From assembly GCA_028875655.1 (NCBI GenBank), contig JAPPCX010000052.1, positions 1 to 37,926 on the forward strand: a stretch of 37,926 bases of DNA. Direction: 5' to 3'. This DNA comes from Chloroflexota bacterium (GTDB taxonomy: Bacteria > Chloroflexota > Dehalococcoidia > Lucifugimonadales > UBA3495). Below are positions 23,422-31,663 of this stretch, piece after piece; position 1 is the first letter of the stretch, and each line of letters starts with the position of its first letter. Position numbers and translations under genes: made by a program. The notes beneath the pieces were generated by a model. That model had not been told where the DNA came from. It did not search any database and was given only the letters and a program-made list of their open reading frames with translations.

Positions 23422-23448
23422 GTCATTCCCGCGAAAGCGGGAATCCAG
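23422..23448. repeat. dRS3-like palindromic repeat with upstream half copy
   Basis: A complete 27-bp unit, preceded at about 23400-23411 by a truncated copy (CCGTCATTCCCA). It lies 25 bp before the MetF-like start codon, so it would be part of any read-through mRNA. Confidence 0.75.
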
Positions 23449-23472
23449 GAAATTCCACGTCAGCTTCGGACG

Positions 23473-24327
23473 ATGGCAAAGGTAACCGACCGCATCAGCG
23501 CGGCAACGGGCCGTCGTGCTTTCATCTGCGACTATTCTCCACCCCGTTCCGGCCGTCCCGAAGACGTGCCAGCGCCTCCGGCTAACGCCGATTTCGTATC
23601 CGTTGCCTATAATCCCGGCCGGGCGGTGCGGGTCAACTCGGTACCGATGGCCGCAGTTCTGCTAGACCAGCACAGCGCAGACCCCATCTTCACCCTGGCC
23701 ACCCGGGACATGAACCGCCTGGCGCTGGAATCGCTGTTGCTGGGGGCGCAGGCCCTCGGATTGGAAAACGTCATAGTCGTGGCCGGAGACCCTTTCGGCC
23801 CGCGCGACGTGGCGGCTCCGGTCAACGACTACCTCGCCACTGAACTCATCGCGGCCATCGCCAACCTCAATCAAGGAGTTGACCACCGGGAACGTCCGCT
23901 CAGGGCGGCTACCGATTTTTGCATCGGCGCTACGGTGGACCTGGGACGCGGCATCGAGCGGGAAGCGCGCCTGGCCGTGCGTAAGATTGCATCCGGAGCG
24001 CACTTCCTCATCACTCAGCCCGTGTTCGACCCCGACGACGTGGGGCGATTCGCCGACGCCTGCGCCCGCGCATCCGGCGAAGCATTGGCCGTCCCTGTGT
24101 TCTACGGCGTGGGACTCATCGAACCGGACGGCGTTTCCTTCGCCAGCGTGCCCCAATGGGTTACGGACGATCTGGCCAACGGTCGCTCCGGCGTGGACAT
24201 CGCGCTGCAAGTGTGGTCAACATTGCAATCAGCGGGCGTCGGGGATTGCTACGTCGTCCCGCCAGTACGACGCAGCGGCGCCAGAAACTACGCAGCCGCC
24301 CGCGAATTTATCCAACGGGCGGCCTGA
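23473..24327 (+). CDS. Methylenetetrahydrofolate reductase-like protein
   Basis: A 284-aa TIM-barrel protein of the MetF family, which reduces 5,10-methylene-THF to 5-methyl-THF with FAD. Visible segments are YSPPRSG, ADFVSVAYNPG, PIFTLATRDMNRLAL, a GLENVIVVAGDPFG segment, ATDFCIGATVDLG and GAHFLITQPVFDPD. The last is the strongest family signature. It is in the usual length range and likely co-transcribed with the MqnA-like gene. GlyA at 31664 is a further folate-linked enzyme in the window. Confidence 0.85.
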   Translation: MAKVTDRISAATGRRAFICDYSPPRSGRPEDVPAPPANADFVSVAYNPGRAVRVNSVPMAAVLLDQHSADPIFTLATRDMNRLALESLLLGAQALGLENVIVVAGDPFGPRDVAAPVNDYLATELIAAIANLNQGVDHRERPLRAATDFCIGATVDLGRGIEREARLAVRKIASGAHFLITQPVFDPDDVGRFADACARASGEALAVPVFYGVGLIEPDGVSFASVPQWVTDDLANGRSGVDIALQVWSTLQSAGVGDCYVVPPVRRSGARNYAAAREFIQRAA

Positions 24328-24351
24328 GAGTAGATAATCGTCATTAGCGGG

Positions 24352-24708
24352 TTATCCCGAATCTCCCGCTCCGTTCAACTTGCTGAGCACTTCCGGCGGC
24401 ATCTGCACGTCATGCTCCTTCAGCAACGCAACGATTTCCGCCCGTCCAGCCGCACGGCCTTCCTTACGACCTTCCTCAAGGGCCTTCGCCCTGGCCTTCT
24501 CGTCCCTGGCGCGGGCCCATCTCTCAGCGGCGTCTTTGGCAGCGAAGAACATGAACACACCTCCGAACATGAGCGCCGCAGTAGGAAACAACAGCGCAGT
24601 CGCTACGATGATTATACCAGTTTCGTTGGTGGCCAGCCGGTTGAGGAAGCCGAGCAATGGCCACCCGACGCACGTTGAGCATTGGTTCAGCCCAATTGCA
24701 AACCACAT
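24352..24708 (-). CDS. Hypothetical membrane protein with charged coiled coil
   Basis: About 118 aa if started at ATG 24708; the frame stays open upstream into the ThDP enzyme gene, so the start is uncertain. One long hydrophobic region (GIIIVATALLFPTAALMFGG) is followed by a very charged helix rich in Ala, Arg, Glu and Lys, and then VALLKEHDVQMPPEVLSKL. The layout suggests a single- or double-spanning inner-membrane protein with a cytoplasmic coiled coil. I do not recognise a family. Confidence 0.6.
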   Translation of the reverse strand: MWFAIGLNQCSTCVGWPLLGFLNRLATNETGIIIVATALLFPTAALMFGGVFMFFAAKDAAERWARARDEKARAKALEEGRKEGRAAGRAEIVALLKEHDVQMPPEVLSKLNGAGDSG

Positions 24709-24802
24709 GCTTACGCTGATTGATATTGTCCCGTCAAAAAACCGCCAGTTCAGCAGGCGTCCGCCACGATTTACAGTTTGCGGTTCAGTTTGCACAGCGT
24801 AC

Positions 24803-26476
24803 TTAGGGACCCCACGGCGGCGCGGCGGCAACATCCCCGTCGCTCACGATGTCCACTACCGCCGGACGGTTCGCGCTGACGGCCTGGTCCAGCGCCAAAT
24901 TGATCTGGTTGGGATCGGTCACCCGGATACCCAGCGCGCCCATGGACTCTGCGATCCGCGCGAAGTTGGTATCGGTGAACCGCCACAGATCGGCGGAGTT
25001 GTCGTTCTCTCTGCCGGCGTAAGCGGCCTCGTCGCCCCGGCGGTCCTGGTTCAGCCCGCCGTTGTTGTGCACCACGATCACCGCGTTGATGCCGTAGCGC
25101 ACGGCAGTCTCCAGCTCGCCGATGTGGTACCACATCCCGCCGTCTCCGGTCCAGCACACCACCGGGCGGTCCGGCACGCCGCACTTCGCGCCCAGCGCGG
25201 CCGGCAGCCCCCAGCCCAGCGAGCCGGCAGCCCGCAGGTATGACTGCCCGGGATGGTGCAGCTCCACCATGCTGCCCGTCCAAATGCCGGCGTGTCCCGT
25301 GTCGGCGATCAGCACGGCGTCGGAGGGCAGGAAGTTGGTCAACTCCTGGCACAGCCGCTCCGGGCGAATCGGCACCGCGTCGGAGGTGAGCACGTCATGG
25401 TGTTCGTCCCGCCAGTTCTGCACGTGTTCCTGGGCACGGGAAACCCAGCCGGCGTTGCCGCCCGTGGGCTCCAGCACGTCGATGAGCCGTTCCAGCGTCC
25501 GCTTGGCGTCGCCCAGCAGCCCATAGGCGCCCTGATACGAACGCCCCAACTCGCTGGCGTCAATGTCAATCTGGATGGTCGGCGTACCCTCGGCCGGCAA
25601 GCGCCAGTCCAGCGTCACCTGGCTCCCGGTGTGGCTGCCGATGAACAACACCAGGTCGGCCTCCGACACCACCCGGTTGGCCGACCAGCGCGAGTAGCTG
25701 CCCACCACGCCCACTGACAGCGGGTGATTCTCGGGGATGCAGCCCTTGGCGTTCAACGCCGTCGCCACCGGAATATTCAGCATCTCGGCCAGCCGTACCA
25801 CCTCGGCCTCCGCGCCCGACGCGGTCACGCCGCCGCCGGCCACGATCACCGGCCGCTCCGCCTGCGACAGGATGCGCGCCGCCTCGCGGACTCGCTCCGG
25901 CTCCGGCTCGGGACGGAATGCTGGCCGCTGCGTGAACGGCTCCTCAACTATCACGTCAATGTCCAGCTCGCCGTCGGTAATCACGTCGCCGGATATGCCG
26001 GAAAAGTCCAGATGCGCCGGCAGCGTCTGCCCGGTGGTCACCTCGCGGAACGCCTGCCGCAGCAGGTGCGGCAGCTGGTCCACCGTCTCTACCTCGACGC
26101 TGTACTTGGTAACCGACGCGAAGGGACGGGAGTGCTCGATCTCCTGGTACGAGTTGCGGTGCCGGTGCATGGGCGGGCGGTGTCCCGTGATGGCGATGAC
26201 CGGCGAAACGCCCAGGTAGGCATCCTGCAAGCCGGCGGCCAGGTTGGCCGCGCCCACCGACTGGGCAAAGCACAGGCCCGGCTTGCCGGTGACGCGCGCG
26301 TAGGCGTCGGCCATGTACGCCGCCGATTTCTCGCCGTGGGAGATGACGCGCTGGATGCCAACGTCCTCCATCTCAACGAGGGCGCGGCGGATGATAGCAG
26401 GAACAAAGAAAACGTGGGTAACGCCGTACTCGCGCAGCGTTTCGGCGAGGAATCGGGCGCCGGTCATTCTGGGCAT
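24803..26476 (-). CDS. Thiamine-diphosphate-dependent enzyme, acetolactate-synthase-like
   Basis: A 557-aa ThDP enzyme with the three-domain layout of acetolactate synthase. The pyrimidine-binding domain carries the catalytic Glu49 in SHGEKSAAYMADAYAR. The central domain has PVIVAGGGVTASGAEAEV. The diphosphate-binding domain has the GDGGMWYHIGELETAVRYG...NN motif. FAD use cannot be decided. Decarboxylation or ligation of a 2-oxo acid or oxalyl-CoA-like substrate is likely; the exact reaction is unknown. An AGGAGG lies 6 nt before ATG 26476. It is downstream of the CMD-like gene on the same strand. Confidence 0.9.
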   Translation of the reverse strand: MPRMTGARFLAETLREYGVTHVFFVPAIIRRALVEMEDVGIQRVISHGEKSAAYMADAYARVTGKPGLCFAQSVGAANLAAGLQDAYLGVSPVIAITGHRPPMHRHRNSYQEIEHSRPFASVTKYSVEVETVDQLPHLLRQAFREVTTGQTLPAHLDFSGISGDVITDGELDIDVIVEEPFTQRPAFRPEPEPERVREAARILSQAERPVIVAGGGVTASGAEAEVVRLAEMLNIPVATALNAKGCIPENHPLSVGVVGSYSRWSANRVVSEADLVLFIGSHTGSQVTLDWRLPAEGTPTIQIDIDASELGRSYQGAYGLLGDAKRTLERLIDVLEPTGGNAGWVSRAQEHVQNWRDEHHDVLTSDAVPIRPERLCQELTNFLPSDAVLIADTGHAGIWTGSMVELHHPGQSYLRAAGSLGWGLPAALGAKCGVPDRPVVCWTGDGGMWYHIGELETAVRYGINAVIVVHNNGGLNQDRRGDEAAYAGRENDNSADLWRFTDTNFARIAESMGALGIRVTDPNQINLALDQAVSANRPAVVDIVSDGDVAAAPPWGP

Positions 26477-26502
26477 GGGGAGCCTCCTGATTAAATTTGA
26501 CC

Positions 26503-26586
26503 GTCATTCCCGCGCAGGCGGGAATCCAGTCCGCCAGAGGCGGATTGTCGCAAGGGCTTCTGGATTCCGGCTTTCGCCGGAATGAC
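26503..26586. repeat. Two opposed dRS3-like units
   Basis: A unit at 26503-26529 and a variant in opposite orientation at 26560-26586 form an 84-bp inverted pair. A small hairpin (TCCGCC-AGA-GGCGGA) lies between them. It fills the gap between the CMD-like gene and the ThDP enzyme gene. Confidence 0.75.
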
Positions 26587-26626
26587 GGGGTTAGCGGGGA
26601 CGATGTAGGTGAGATGACTGGAGTGG

Positions 26627-26947
26627 CTAGACGCCGCGCTCGTCAAATACTTCCTTGGCCACGCGCACCGCATTGGCCGCCACCGGCCAGCCGGCGTAAA
26701 ACGCCATGTGCGCAATTACCTCGGAGATCTCCTCGCGAGTGACGCCGTTGTCCAGCGCGCGCCCGATGTGGCCGCGCAGCTGGTCGGTGCGATACAGCGC
26801 GGTCAGGGTCGCCACGGTGATCAGGCTGCGGTCGCGCTTGGACAGTTCGGGTCTTTCCCAAACGTCGCCAAACAACACGTCGGCCGATAGCTCGGCCAGT
26901 TTGGGGGAAATTTCCTGCATCACGGTTCGGGCTGCGGGCTGCGTCAT
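26627..26947 (-). CDS. Carboxymuconolactone decarboxylase family protein
   Basis: A 106-aa all-helical protein of the CMD/AhpD superfamily. The family segment is RDRSLITVATLTALYRTDQLRGHIGRALDNGVTR-like, followed by EEISEVIAHMAFYAGWPVAANAV. It lacks the CxxC of AhpD peroxidases and so resembles PcaC, which decarboxylates 4-carboxymuconolactone in protocatechuate degradation. Many stand-alone homologues have unknown roles. The start at 26947 has AGGAGG 5 nt upstream. Confidence 0.9.
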   Translation of the reverse strand: MTQPAARTVMQEISPKLAELSADVLFGDVWERPELSKRDRSLITVATLTALYRTDQLRGHIGRALDNGVTREEISEVIAHMAFYAGWPVAANAVRVAKEVFDERGV

Positions 26948-27279
26948 AACGCCTCCTGTATTGGGCTTGGCTTGGGGTATGGATAGCGCGGCAGCGCACA
27001 TTATGTCGCCACCGCCTCCGGCAGTATAGTACGTAACCGACCGGATTGGGTAGGGGCGCACAATGGCACCTGTCGTAGGACAACCTCAAAGGAGAAAGCC
27101 CTTCGAAACGCCATAGCCAAGCTGACCAACCGAAAACCCCTCCATGCAGTGAAAGCGTTTGACACGAAAGGGGCGCGGACACTACAGTTGAAACGATGGC
27201 TCAAGTTCCGCCTGCGTCTGCCCAGGCCCGGCGGGACTGTCGAGTCACGAGACCATTGATTGCGCGAGGGAGCCTGTTC
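26948..27279. other. 332-bp divergent intergenic region
   Basis: It holds a half copy of the GTAGGGGCG repeat (27050-27060) and a candidate plus-strand promoter, TTGACA (27159-27164), 18 bp, TACAGT (27183-27188), 92 bp before the LLM gene. A plus-strand frame is open over about 27060-27256 but has no start codon with a ribosome site and no family I recognise. Confidence 0.5.
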
Positions 27280-28404
27280 ATGGCATTACAGTTTGGAGTA
27301 TTCGACCACATCGAGCCTATTCCCGGTGTACCACTGGACCGGATTTACCGGGAACGGCTGGACCAGATTGAGATGCTGGAGGAGGCCGGGTTCTATTCCT
27401 ACCACCTGGCCGAACACCACACGCCGGCGGTCCACAGCCTTGCGCCGTCTCAGAACGTGTTCCTCGCCGCCGCCGCCCAGCGCACGAAGACCATGCGGCT
27501 GGGCCCCTGCGTGTACGTGCTGCCCCTCCACCATCCCGTGCGGCTCATCGAGGAAATCTGCATGCTGGACAACCTCAGCGACGGGCGCATGGACATCGGT
27601 GTGGGTCGCGGGGGCATCATCGAGGCCTACTTCTGGGGCCAGGAAGGGGACGTGGAGATGAACTACGCCCGCTACCTGGAGACGCTGGACGTGGTCAAGG
27701 CGGGGCTGGGCAACGACTCGCTGACCTATCGGGGCGAGTTCTACAACTTCGACGACCTGCCCATGCGATTGCGGCCCAAGCAGGACCCATACCCGCCCCT
27801 GTGGTACATGCGCAACGTGGAGACATCGGCCGTCAACGGCATGCACTCCATCATCGTGGGCAACCTCGGCTCATTCCAGGCCAACGTGGAGCGCTACTTC
27901 CAGCTCTGGGATGAGCACCAGGGCCCCGGGGCCCTCAACGCCCAGGGCGAAGCGCCCAAGATCGGGTTGGTCAACCACCTCTACCTTGCCGAGACGGACG
28001 CGGAAGCGGCCAGGATTGCCCAACCCGCCTGGGAACAGTACAAGTGGAACCTGGCCGCTCCCCGACGGCTCGAGGCGGAGCGCCGCGGCCTGACCCAGTT
28101 CATGGGCAGCGAGGCCAATCCCCGGCCGTCCAACCTGCCCGACCGGGAGGCCCAGACCGCCCAACCCGCCGCAACCCGCCGCTCCGGTTCCGCCGCGCTC
28201 GAGGAGCACGCCGCTCCGGGAGGCGGCGGGTTCAACGTCGTTGCCGGCTCCCCGGATTCCATCCGGCATTACATGGACGACTATCTGGAGACCGGCGCCA
28301 ACTACTTCGTAGCCGGCTTCCAGTGGGGCCACCTGTCCCACGAAGACACCATGCGCTCGATAGAGCTGTTCGTGTCTGAAGTGATGCCACACTACACCCC
28401 GTAA
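27280..28404 (+). CDS. LLM class flavin-dependent oxidoreductase
   Basis: A luciferase-like monooxygenase-fold protein of 374 aa that uses FMN or F420. Visible signatures are FGVFDHIE at the start, GFYSYHLAEHHTP, RLGPCVYVLPLHHPVRLIEE and GRMDIGVGRGG. A low-complexity Ala/Pro/Arg insert lies at about residues 290-325, before the final GSPDSIRHYMDDYLETGANYF. The start at 27280 follows a GAGGGAG site. It probably oxidises an organic substrate with oxygen. It is co-transcribed with the DUF3500 gene 13 bp downstream. Confidence 0.92.
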   Translation: MALQFGVFDHIEPIPGVPLDRIYRERLDQIEMLEEAGFYSYHLAEHHTPAVHSLAPSQNVFLAAAAQRTKTMRLGPCVYVLPLHHPVRLIEEICMLDNLSDGRMDIGVGRGGIIEAYFWGQEGDVEMNYARYLETLDVVKAGLGNDSLTYRGEFYNFDDLPMRLRPKQDPYPPLWYMRNVETSAVNGMHSIIVGNLGSFQANVERYFQLWDEHQGPGALNAQGEAPKIGLVNHLYLAETDAEAARIAQPAWEQYKWNLAAPRRLEAERRGLTQFMGSEANPRPSNLPDREAQTAQPAATRRSGSAALEEHAAPGGGGFNVVAGSPDSIRHYMDDYLETGANYFVAGFQWGHLSHEDTMRSIELFVSEVMPHYTP

Positions 28405-28417
28405 GGAGAACGACAAT

Positions 28418-29425
28418 ATGACCACAGCCCATACCCATGACCATCCCCATGCTCACCCGCAGGCGGCCGGCGACATGCGGGGCGCGGCCTTGGCCCTGCT
28501 GAACAGCCTCGACGCCAACCAGAAGTCCGCCATCAACTTCAGCTACTACGACGGCGAGCGGATCTTCTGGTACTACCCGCCGCTGAACCGCCACGGCCTG
28601 CAACTCCGCGACATGAACGAGGAACAGCGCAAACTGGCCTACGCCCTCATGGCCACCGGCCTCACCGAGGACTCCAACCGCAAGGCTCAGCTCATCATCG
28701 AGCATGAAGCCGTCCTCGGCCCGCTGGAACAGGAACGGGGCCGCGTAACCTTCGTGCGCGACCCCCTGCTCTATGCCTGGACTATCTTCGGCGACCCCGC
28801 CAACGATGGAGAACCCTGGGGCTGGCGCGTGGAGGGACACCACGTTTCCCTGCACTACAGCGTCTGGGGCGACCGCGTGCTGTCCATGACTCCCTTCTTC
28901 TTCGGCGCAAACCCCGCCGAGGTGCCCAAGGGACCCAAACAGGGCCTCCGCATCCTGGGCGACAGCCAGGACATCGCCCTGGAGCTCATGGAGAGCCTGG
29001 ACGCCGGCCAGAAGAGCCGCGCCATGATCTACGACGAGGCCCCCGCCGACATCATCACCTTCAACTCCTCCCGCGCCTCGCTGCCCAAAGAGGAGGGCCT
29101 GCCCGCGTCGGCCATGTCCGGCACGCAGCGCGAGATGCTGATGGCCCTGGCCAGCGAGTACGTCACCCGCATCCGCGCCGACCTCGCCGAGGACAAGCTC
29201 ACCGCCCTGCGCGAGGGCGGCCTGGAAAAGATCCACCTGGCCTGGGGCGGCCCCGTTGACCGCAGACAGCCCCACTACTACCGGCTGCACGGCGGCGATT
29301 TCGTCGTCGAGTACGACAACCGGCAGAACGGCGCCAACCACATCCACTCCGTCCTCCGCGACGTCAACAACGACTTCGCCGCCGACGTAATGCGCGACCA
29401 CCTCCTCATGTACCACGTCCTGTAG
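28418..29425 (+). CDS. DUF3500 domain protein
   Basis: A 335-aa protein with a His-rich N-terminus (HTHDHPHAHPQ), which may bind metal, followed by the DUF3500 domain: LLNSLDANQKSAINFSYYDGER, WGWRVEGHHVSLHYSVWGD, and near the C-terminus YYRLHGGDFVVEYDN and GANHIHSVLRD. It has no signal peptide. Biochemical function is unknown. AAGGAG precedes the ATG. The close spacing to the LLM oxidoreductase suggests a shared pathway. Confidence 0.88.
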   Translation: MTTAHTHDHPHAHPQAAGDMRGAALALLNSLDANQKSAINFSYYDGERIFWYYPPLNRHGLQLRDMNEEQRKLAYALMATGLTEDSNRKAQLIIEHEAVLGPLEQERGRVTFVRDPLLYAWTIFGDPANDGEPWGWRVEGHHVSLHYSVWGDRVLSMTPFFFGANPAEVPKGPKQGLRILGDSQDIALELMESLDAGQKSRAMIYDEAPADIITFNSSRASLPKEEGLPASAMSGTQREMLMALASEYVTRIRADLAEDKLTALREGGLEKIHLAWGGPVDRRQPHYYRLHGGDFVVEYDNRQNGANHIHSVLRDVNNDFAADVMRDHLLMYHVL

Positions 29426-29455
29426 GCCGCGCAGAGTCGCGCCGACCCTAGTATT

Positions 29456-29488
29456 GGGGAGTGGTCATGCGCCGCTCCCCCTTATAAT
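29456..29488 (+). promoter_or_regulatory. Hairpin plus -10 box before the toxin gene
   Basis: GGGGAGTGG (29456-29464), a 7-nt loop and CCGCTCCCC (29472-29480) form a 9-bp stem with one G-T pair. A perfect TATAAT (29483-29488) follows after 2 bp and lies 7 bp before the toxin ATG, so a transcript from it would be leaderless or nearly so. The hairpin may also end the DUF3500 transcript. A matching hairpin lies at 30156. Confidence 0.6.
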
Positions 29489-29495
29489 CACTGCA

Positions 29496-29783
29496 ATGGA
29501 AATCCGCACTACCGACACCTACGCCCGCTGGTTCAGGCGACTACGCGACCGGGAGGCGAAAAGGATTATTGATACACGCATAGCCAGGTTGGCGACGGGC
29601 AATCCGGGCGACGTCGCGCCGGTGGGTGGTGGCGTATCAGAACTGCGAATTGACTACGGGCCGGGCTATCGGGTGTATTATGTGCAACGCGAACGGCGGT
29701 TGATTATCCTGTTGGCTGGTGGCGACAAAGACGGCCAGAACCGTGATATTGTTCGAGCGCGCAACTTGGCGCGCGAGTTGTGA
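29496..29783 (+). CDS. RelE/ParE-superfamily addiction-module toxin
   Basis: A 95-aa protein of the HigB-like addiction-module killer type (the TIGR02683 group, from memory): RRLRDREAKRIIDTRIARLATGNPGD, then VGGGVSELRIDYGPGYRVYY and LLAGGDKDGQNRDIVRA. Such toxins are small mRNA interferases or related ribonucleases. It precedes its antitoxin, with 15 bp between. No ribosome site is visible before ATG 29496, in line with the -10 box only 7 bp away. Confidence 0.9.
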   Translation: MEIRTTDTYARWFRRLRDREAKRIIDTRIARLATGNPGDVAPVGGGVSELRIDYGPGYRVYYVQRERRLIILLAGGDKDGQNRDIVRARNLAREL

Positions 29784-29798
29784 TTTGAGGAGGCAGCA

Positions 29799-30116
29799 AT
29801 GACAAAGGTCAAAACGTATCCGTGGGATCCGGCAGAGCACATCACGGACGGAGAGCATGTTATAGCTTACCTCCACGTTATCACGAAAGAGGAATACGAC
29901 CCGTATGTAACGCCTTATTTCTTGGACTGCATCGCCCGCTCCAGGGGTGTGGCCGAGATTGCCGGCCTGGTTTGCCACGAATCCGACGACGGAAACCGCT
30001 CCATAACCATCACCACCATAAGCGGCGCGGAGACAACCATAGCCATCGCGCCCGAGGTTGATGTGGATAGCATCCGCAGGGCTCTCACTCCGGCGCCCAC
30101 GCCTGCCTCTCCTTGA
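29799..30116 (+). CDS. Cognate antitoxin with atypical C-terminus
   Basis: A 105-aa protein. Residues 1-50 (TYPWDPAEHITDGEHVIAYL and the following IARSRGVAEIAGL) match the partner of the addiction-module killer toxins. In that family a helix-turn-helix with S-R-E-S-L-Y-K normally follows. Here it is replaced by a beta-like segment (NRSITITTISGAETTIAI) and a Pro-rich tail. The other two frames do not restore the usual motif, so a simple frameshift is not evident. AGGAGG lies before the ATG. Confidence 0.78.
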   Translation: MTKVKTYPWDPAEHITDGEHVIAYLHVITKEEYDPYVTPYFLDCIARSRGVAEIAGLVCHESDDGNRSITITTISGAETTIAIAPEVDVDSIRRALTPAPTPASP

Positions 30117-30155
30117 ACCCCGTCAGTTTCCTATCGCACATATGACACGACCTTG

Positions 30156-30180
30156 GGGGAGCGGATTTATGCCGTTCCCC
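30156..30180 (+). repeat. Second copy of the toxin-flanking hairpin
   Basis: GGGGAGCGG, a 7-nt loop and CCGTTCCCC, with the same 9-7-9 geometry as 29456-29480 and similar flanks (CGACC before it, a GATAAT at 30192 after it). It lies between the antitoxin and the glutamine-synthetase-like gene. Confidence 0.6.
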
Positions 30181-30227
30181 TCTCGTTTTGCGATAATGCT
30201 CTGCCACAACTCTGTGCAGAGGTCATC

Positions 30228-31583
30228 ATGGAAGCCCAGGAAATCGTCCGACAGGCCCGCGACGCCGGGGTCAAGCTGGTCATGTTCGCCTACTGCGACA
30301 ACAGCGGCATCATCCGCGGCAAATCTACCCACGTCTCCGGCCTCGAACGTCGCCTGACCTCTGGTATCGGCGTCACCACGGCCATGCAGGCCATGGGCGA
30401 CATGGATCGGTTGCAGGTGATGGACGGCATGGGGCCGGTGGGCGAGTTTCGCATGATGCCCGACCTGGATACTTTCACGCTCCTGCCCTACGCCCCAAAG
30501 CGCGCCCTGGTCCTGGTGGACATGATCACCATGGACCAGGAACCCTGGGCGGCCTGCCCTCGCAATTTTCTCAAGCGGATGCTGGCGCAAGCTGAGTCCA
30601 TGGGCATCACCTTCCAGGCCGCGTTTGAACCGGAGTGGTATCTGGCCCGCCGCGATGGCGATACGTTCGTCCCCATGGACGAGAGCCTGGACAACTCCAC
30701 CCTCGGCGCGGCCATCGCCCGCGAGGTCGTTGACGACGTGGTGGACGCGCTGGAAGCCCAGGGTCTGGCAATCGAGCAGTACCACACCGAGGTCGGACAC
30801 GGCCAGCAGGAACTCAGCATCACCCACGCCGACGCCCTCCGCGCCGCCGACAACCACGTCATCTACCGCGAAACGGTGCGCAACGTCGCCTGGCAACACG
30901 GCTGGCTGGCGTCCTTCGCGCCCAAACCCTTCCCCGACCAGGCGGGCAACGGCAACCACACCCACATCAGCGCGTGGGACGCCGCCGGCGAGCGCAACCT
31001 GTTCTACGACCCCGACGATGCGATGCAGCTCAGCGAGCTGGCCTACCATTTTATCGCCGGTATCATGGATCATCTGCCGGGTCTCACTTTGCTCACCGGC
31101 CCCAGCATGAACAGCTACCGCCGCATCTCGCCCGGTTCGTGGAGTACCGCCTACGTCTGTTATGGGCCAGACAACCGCGAAGCCGCGCTGCGGGTACCCT
31201 CCCGGTTCTGGGGTTCTGAGATGGCGTCCACCAACCTGGAGTTCCGGCCGGCCGATTCCAGCTCCAACCCCTACATCGCCCTGGCCGGAATCATCGCCGC
31301 CGGTCTCGACGGCATCCGGCGCAGCCTGCCCTCCGCCGACGGCCTCCTCATCGACGTGGACCCGGCACGCCTGACACCCGACGAATTGACGGCCCGCGGC
31401 ATCAAGCGGCTACCGTCAACCCTGCTGGAAGCCATCCACGCGCTGGAGACGGACACCGTGCTCACCGACGCCATGGGCCCGCTGCTATCCGACTCATACC
31501 TCACCGTCCGAAAAGCCGATTGGGAACTGTTTTCTCAGCGCGACGTGGACTTTGAAATCCGCCATCACTTCTACAAATACTGA
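30228..31583 (+). CDS. Glutamine synthetase-like ligase
   Basis: A 451-aa member of the glutamine synthetase family, which ligates glutamate (or a related acid) and an amine with ATP. The N-terminal beta-grasp domain includes [16 protein letters not shown]. Catalytic-domain segments are [54 protein letters not shown] and [16 protein letters not shown]. The HTHIS variant and the absence of an adenylylation-site Tyr motif place it with catabolic or amine-specific relatives (GlnT/PuuA-like), not canonical GlnA. AGAGGT precedes the ATG at 30228. Confidence 0.88.
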   Translation: MEAQEIVRQARDAGVKLVMFAYCDNSGIIRGKSTHVSGLERRLTSGIGVTTAMQAMGDMDRLQVMDGMGPVGEFRMMPDLDTFTLLPYAPKRALVLVDMITMDQEPWAACPRNFLKRMLAQAESMGITFQAAFEPEWYLARRDGDTFVPMDESLDNSTLGAAIAREVVDDVVDALEAQGLAIEQYHTEVGHGQQELSITHADALRAADNHVIYRETVRNVAWQHGWLASFAPKPFPDQAGNGNHTHISAWDAAGERNLFYDPDDAMQLSELAYHFIAGIMDHLPGLTLLTGPSMNSYRRISPGSWSTAYVCYGPDNREAALRVPSRFWGSEMASTNLEFRPADSSSNPYIALAGIIAAGLDGIRRSLPSADGLLIDVDPARLTPDELTARGIKRLPSTLLEAIHALETDTVLTDAMGPLLSDSYLTVRKADWELFSQRDVDFEIRHHFYKY

Positions 31584-31595
31584 AATGGAACGGGC

Positions 31596-31623
31596 TTGTT
31601 GCGTCGATTTGTTATCATATAGT
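31596..31623 (+). promoter_or_regulatory. Promoter of glyA
   Basis: TTGTTG (31596-31601), a 16-bp spacer and TATAGT (31618-31623), 41 bp upstream of the glyA start. Confidence 0.5.
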
Positions 31624-31663
31624 TGCGCATTCCAAAAATGACCCGCAGCAGGAGCCTCCCAAC

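Noticed and set aside
26503-26586. Possible CRISPR repeats
   Set aside because: Only two opposed palindromic units with no regular spacers and no cas genes; the same unit is scattered singly through the window.
27050-27071. Another full GTAGGGGCG palindrome
   Set aside because: Only the left arm is present; the right arm does not match, so it is at most a decayed half copy.
27060-27256. Open plus-strand frame in the gap before the LLM gene
   Set aside because: No credible start codon or ribosome site and no recognisable similarity; the candidate promoter of the LLM gene lies inside it.
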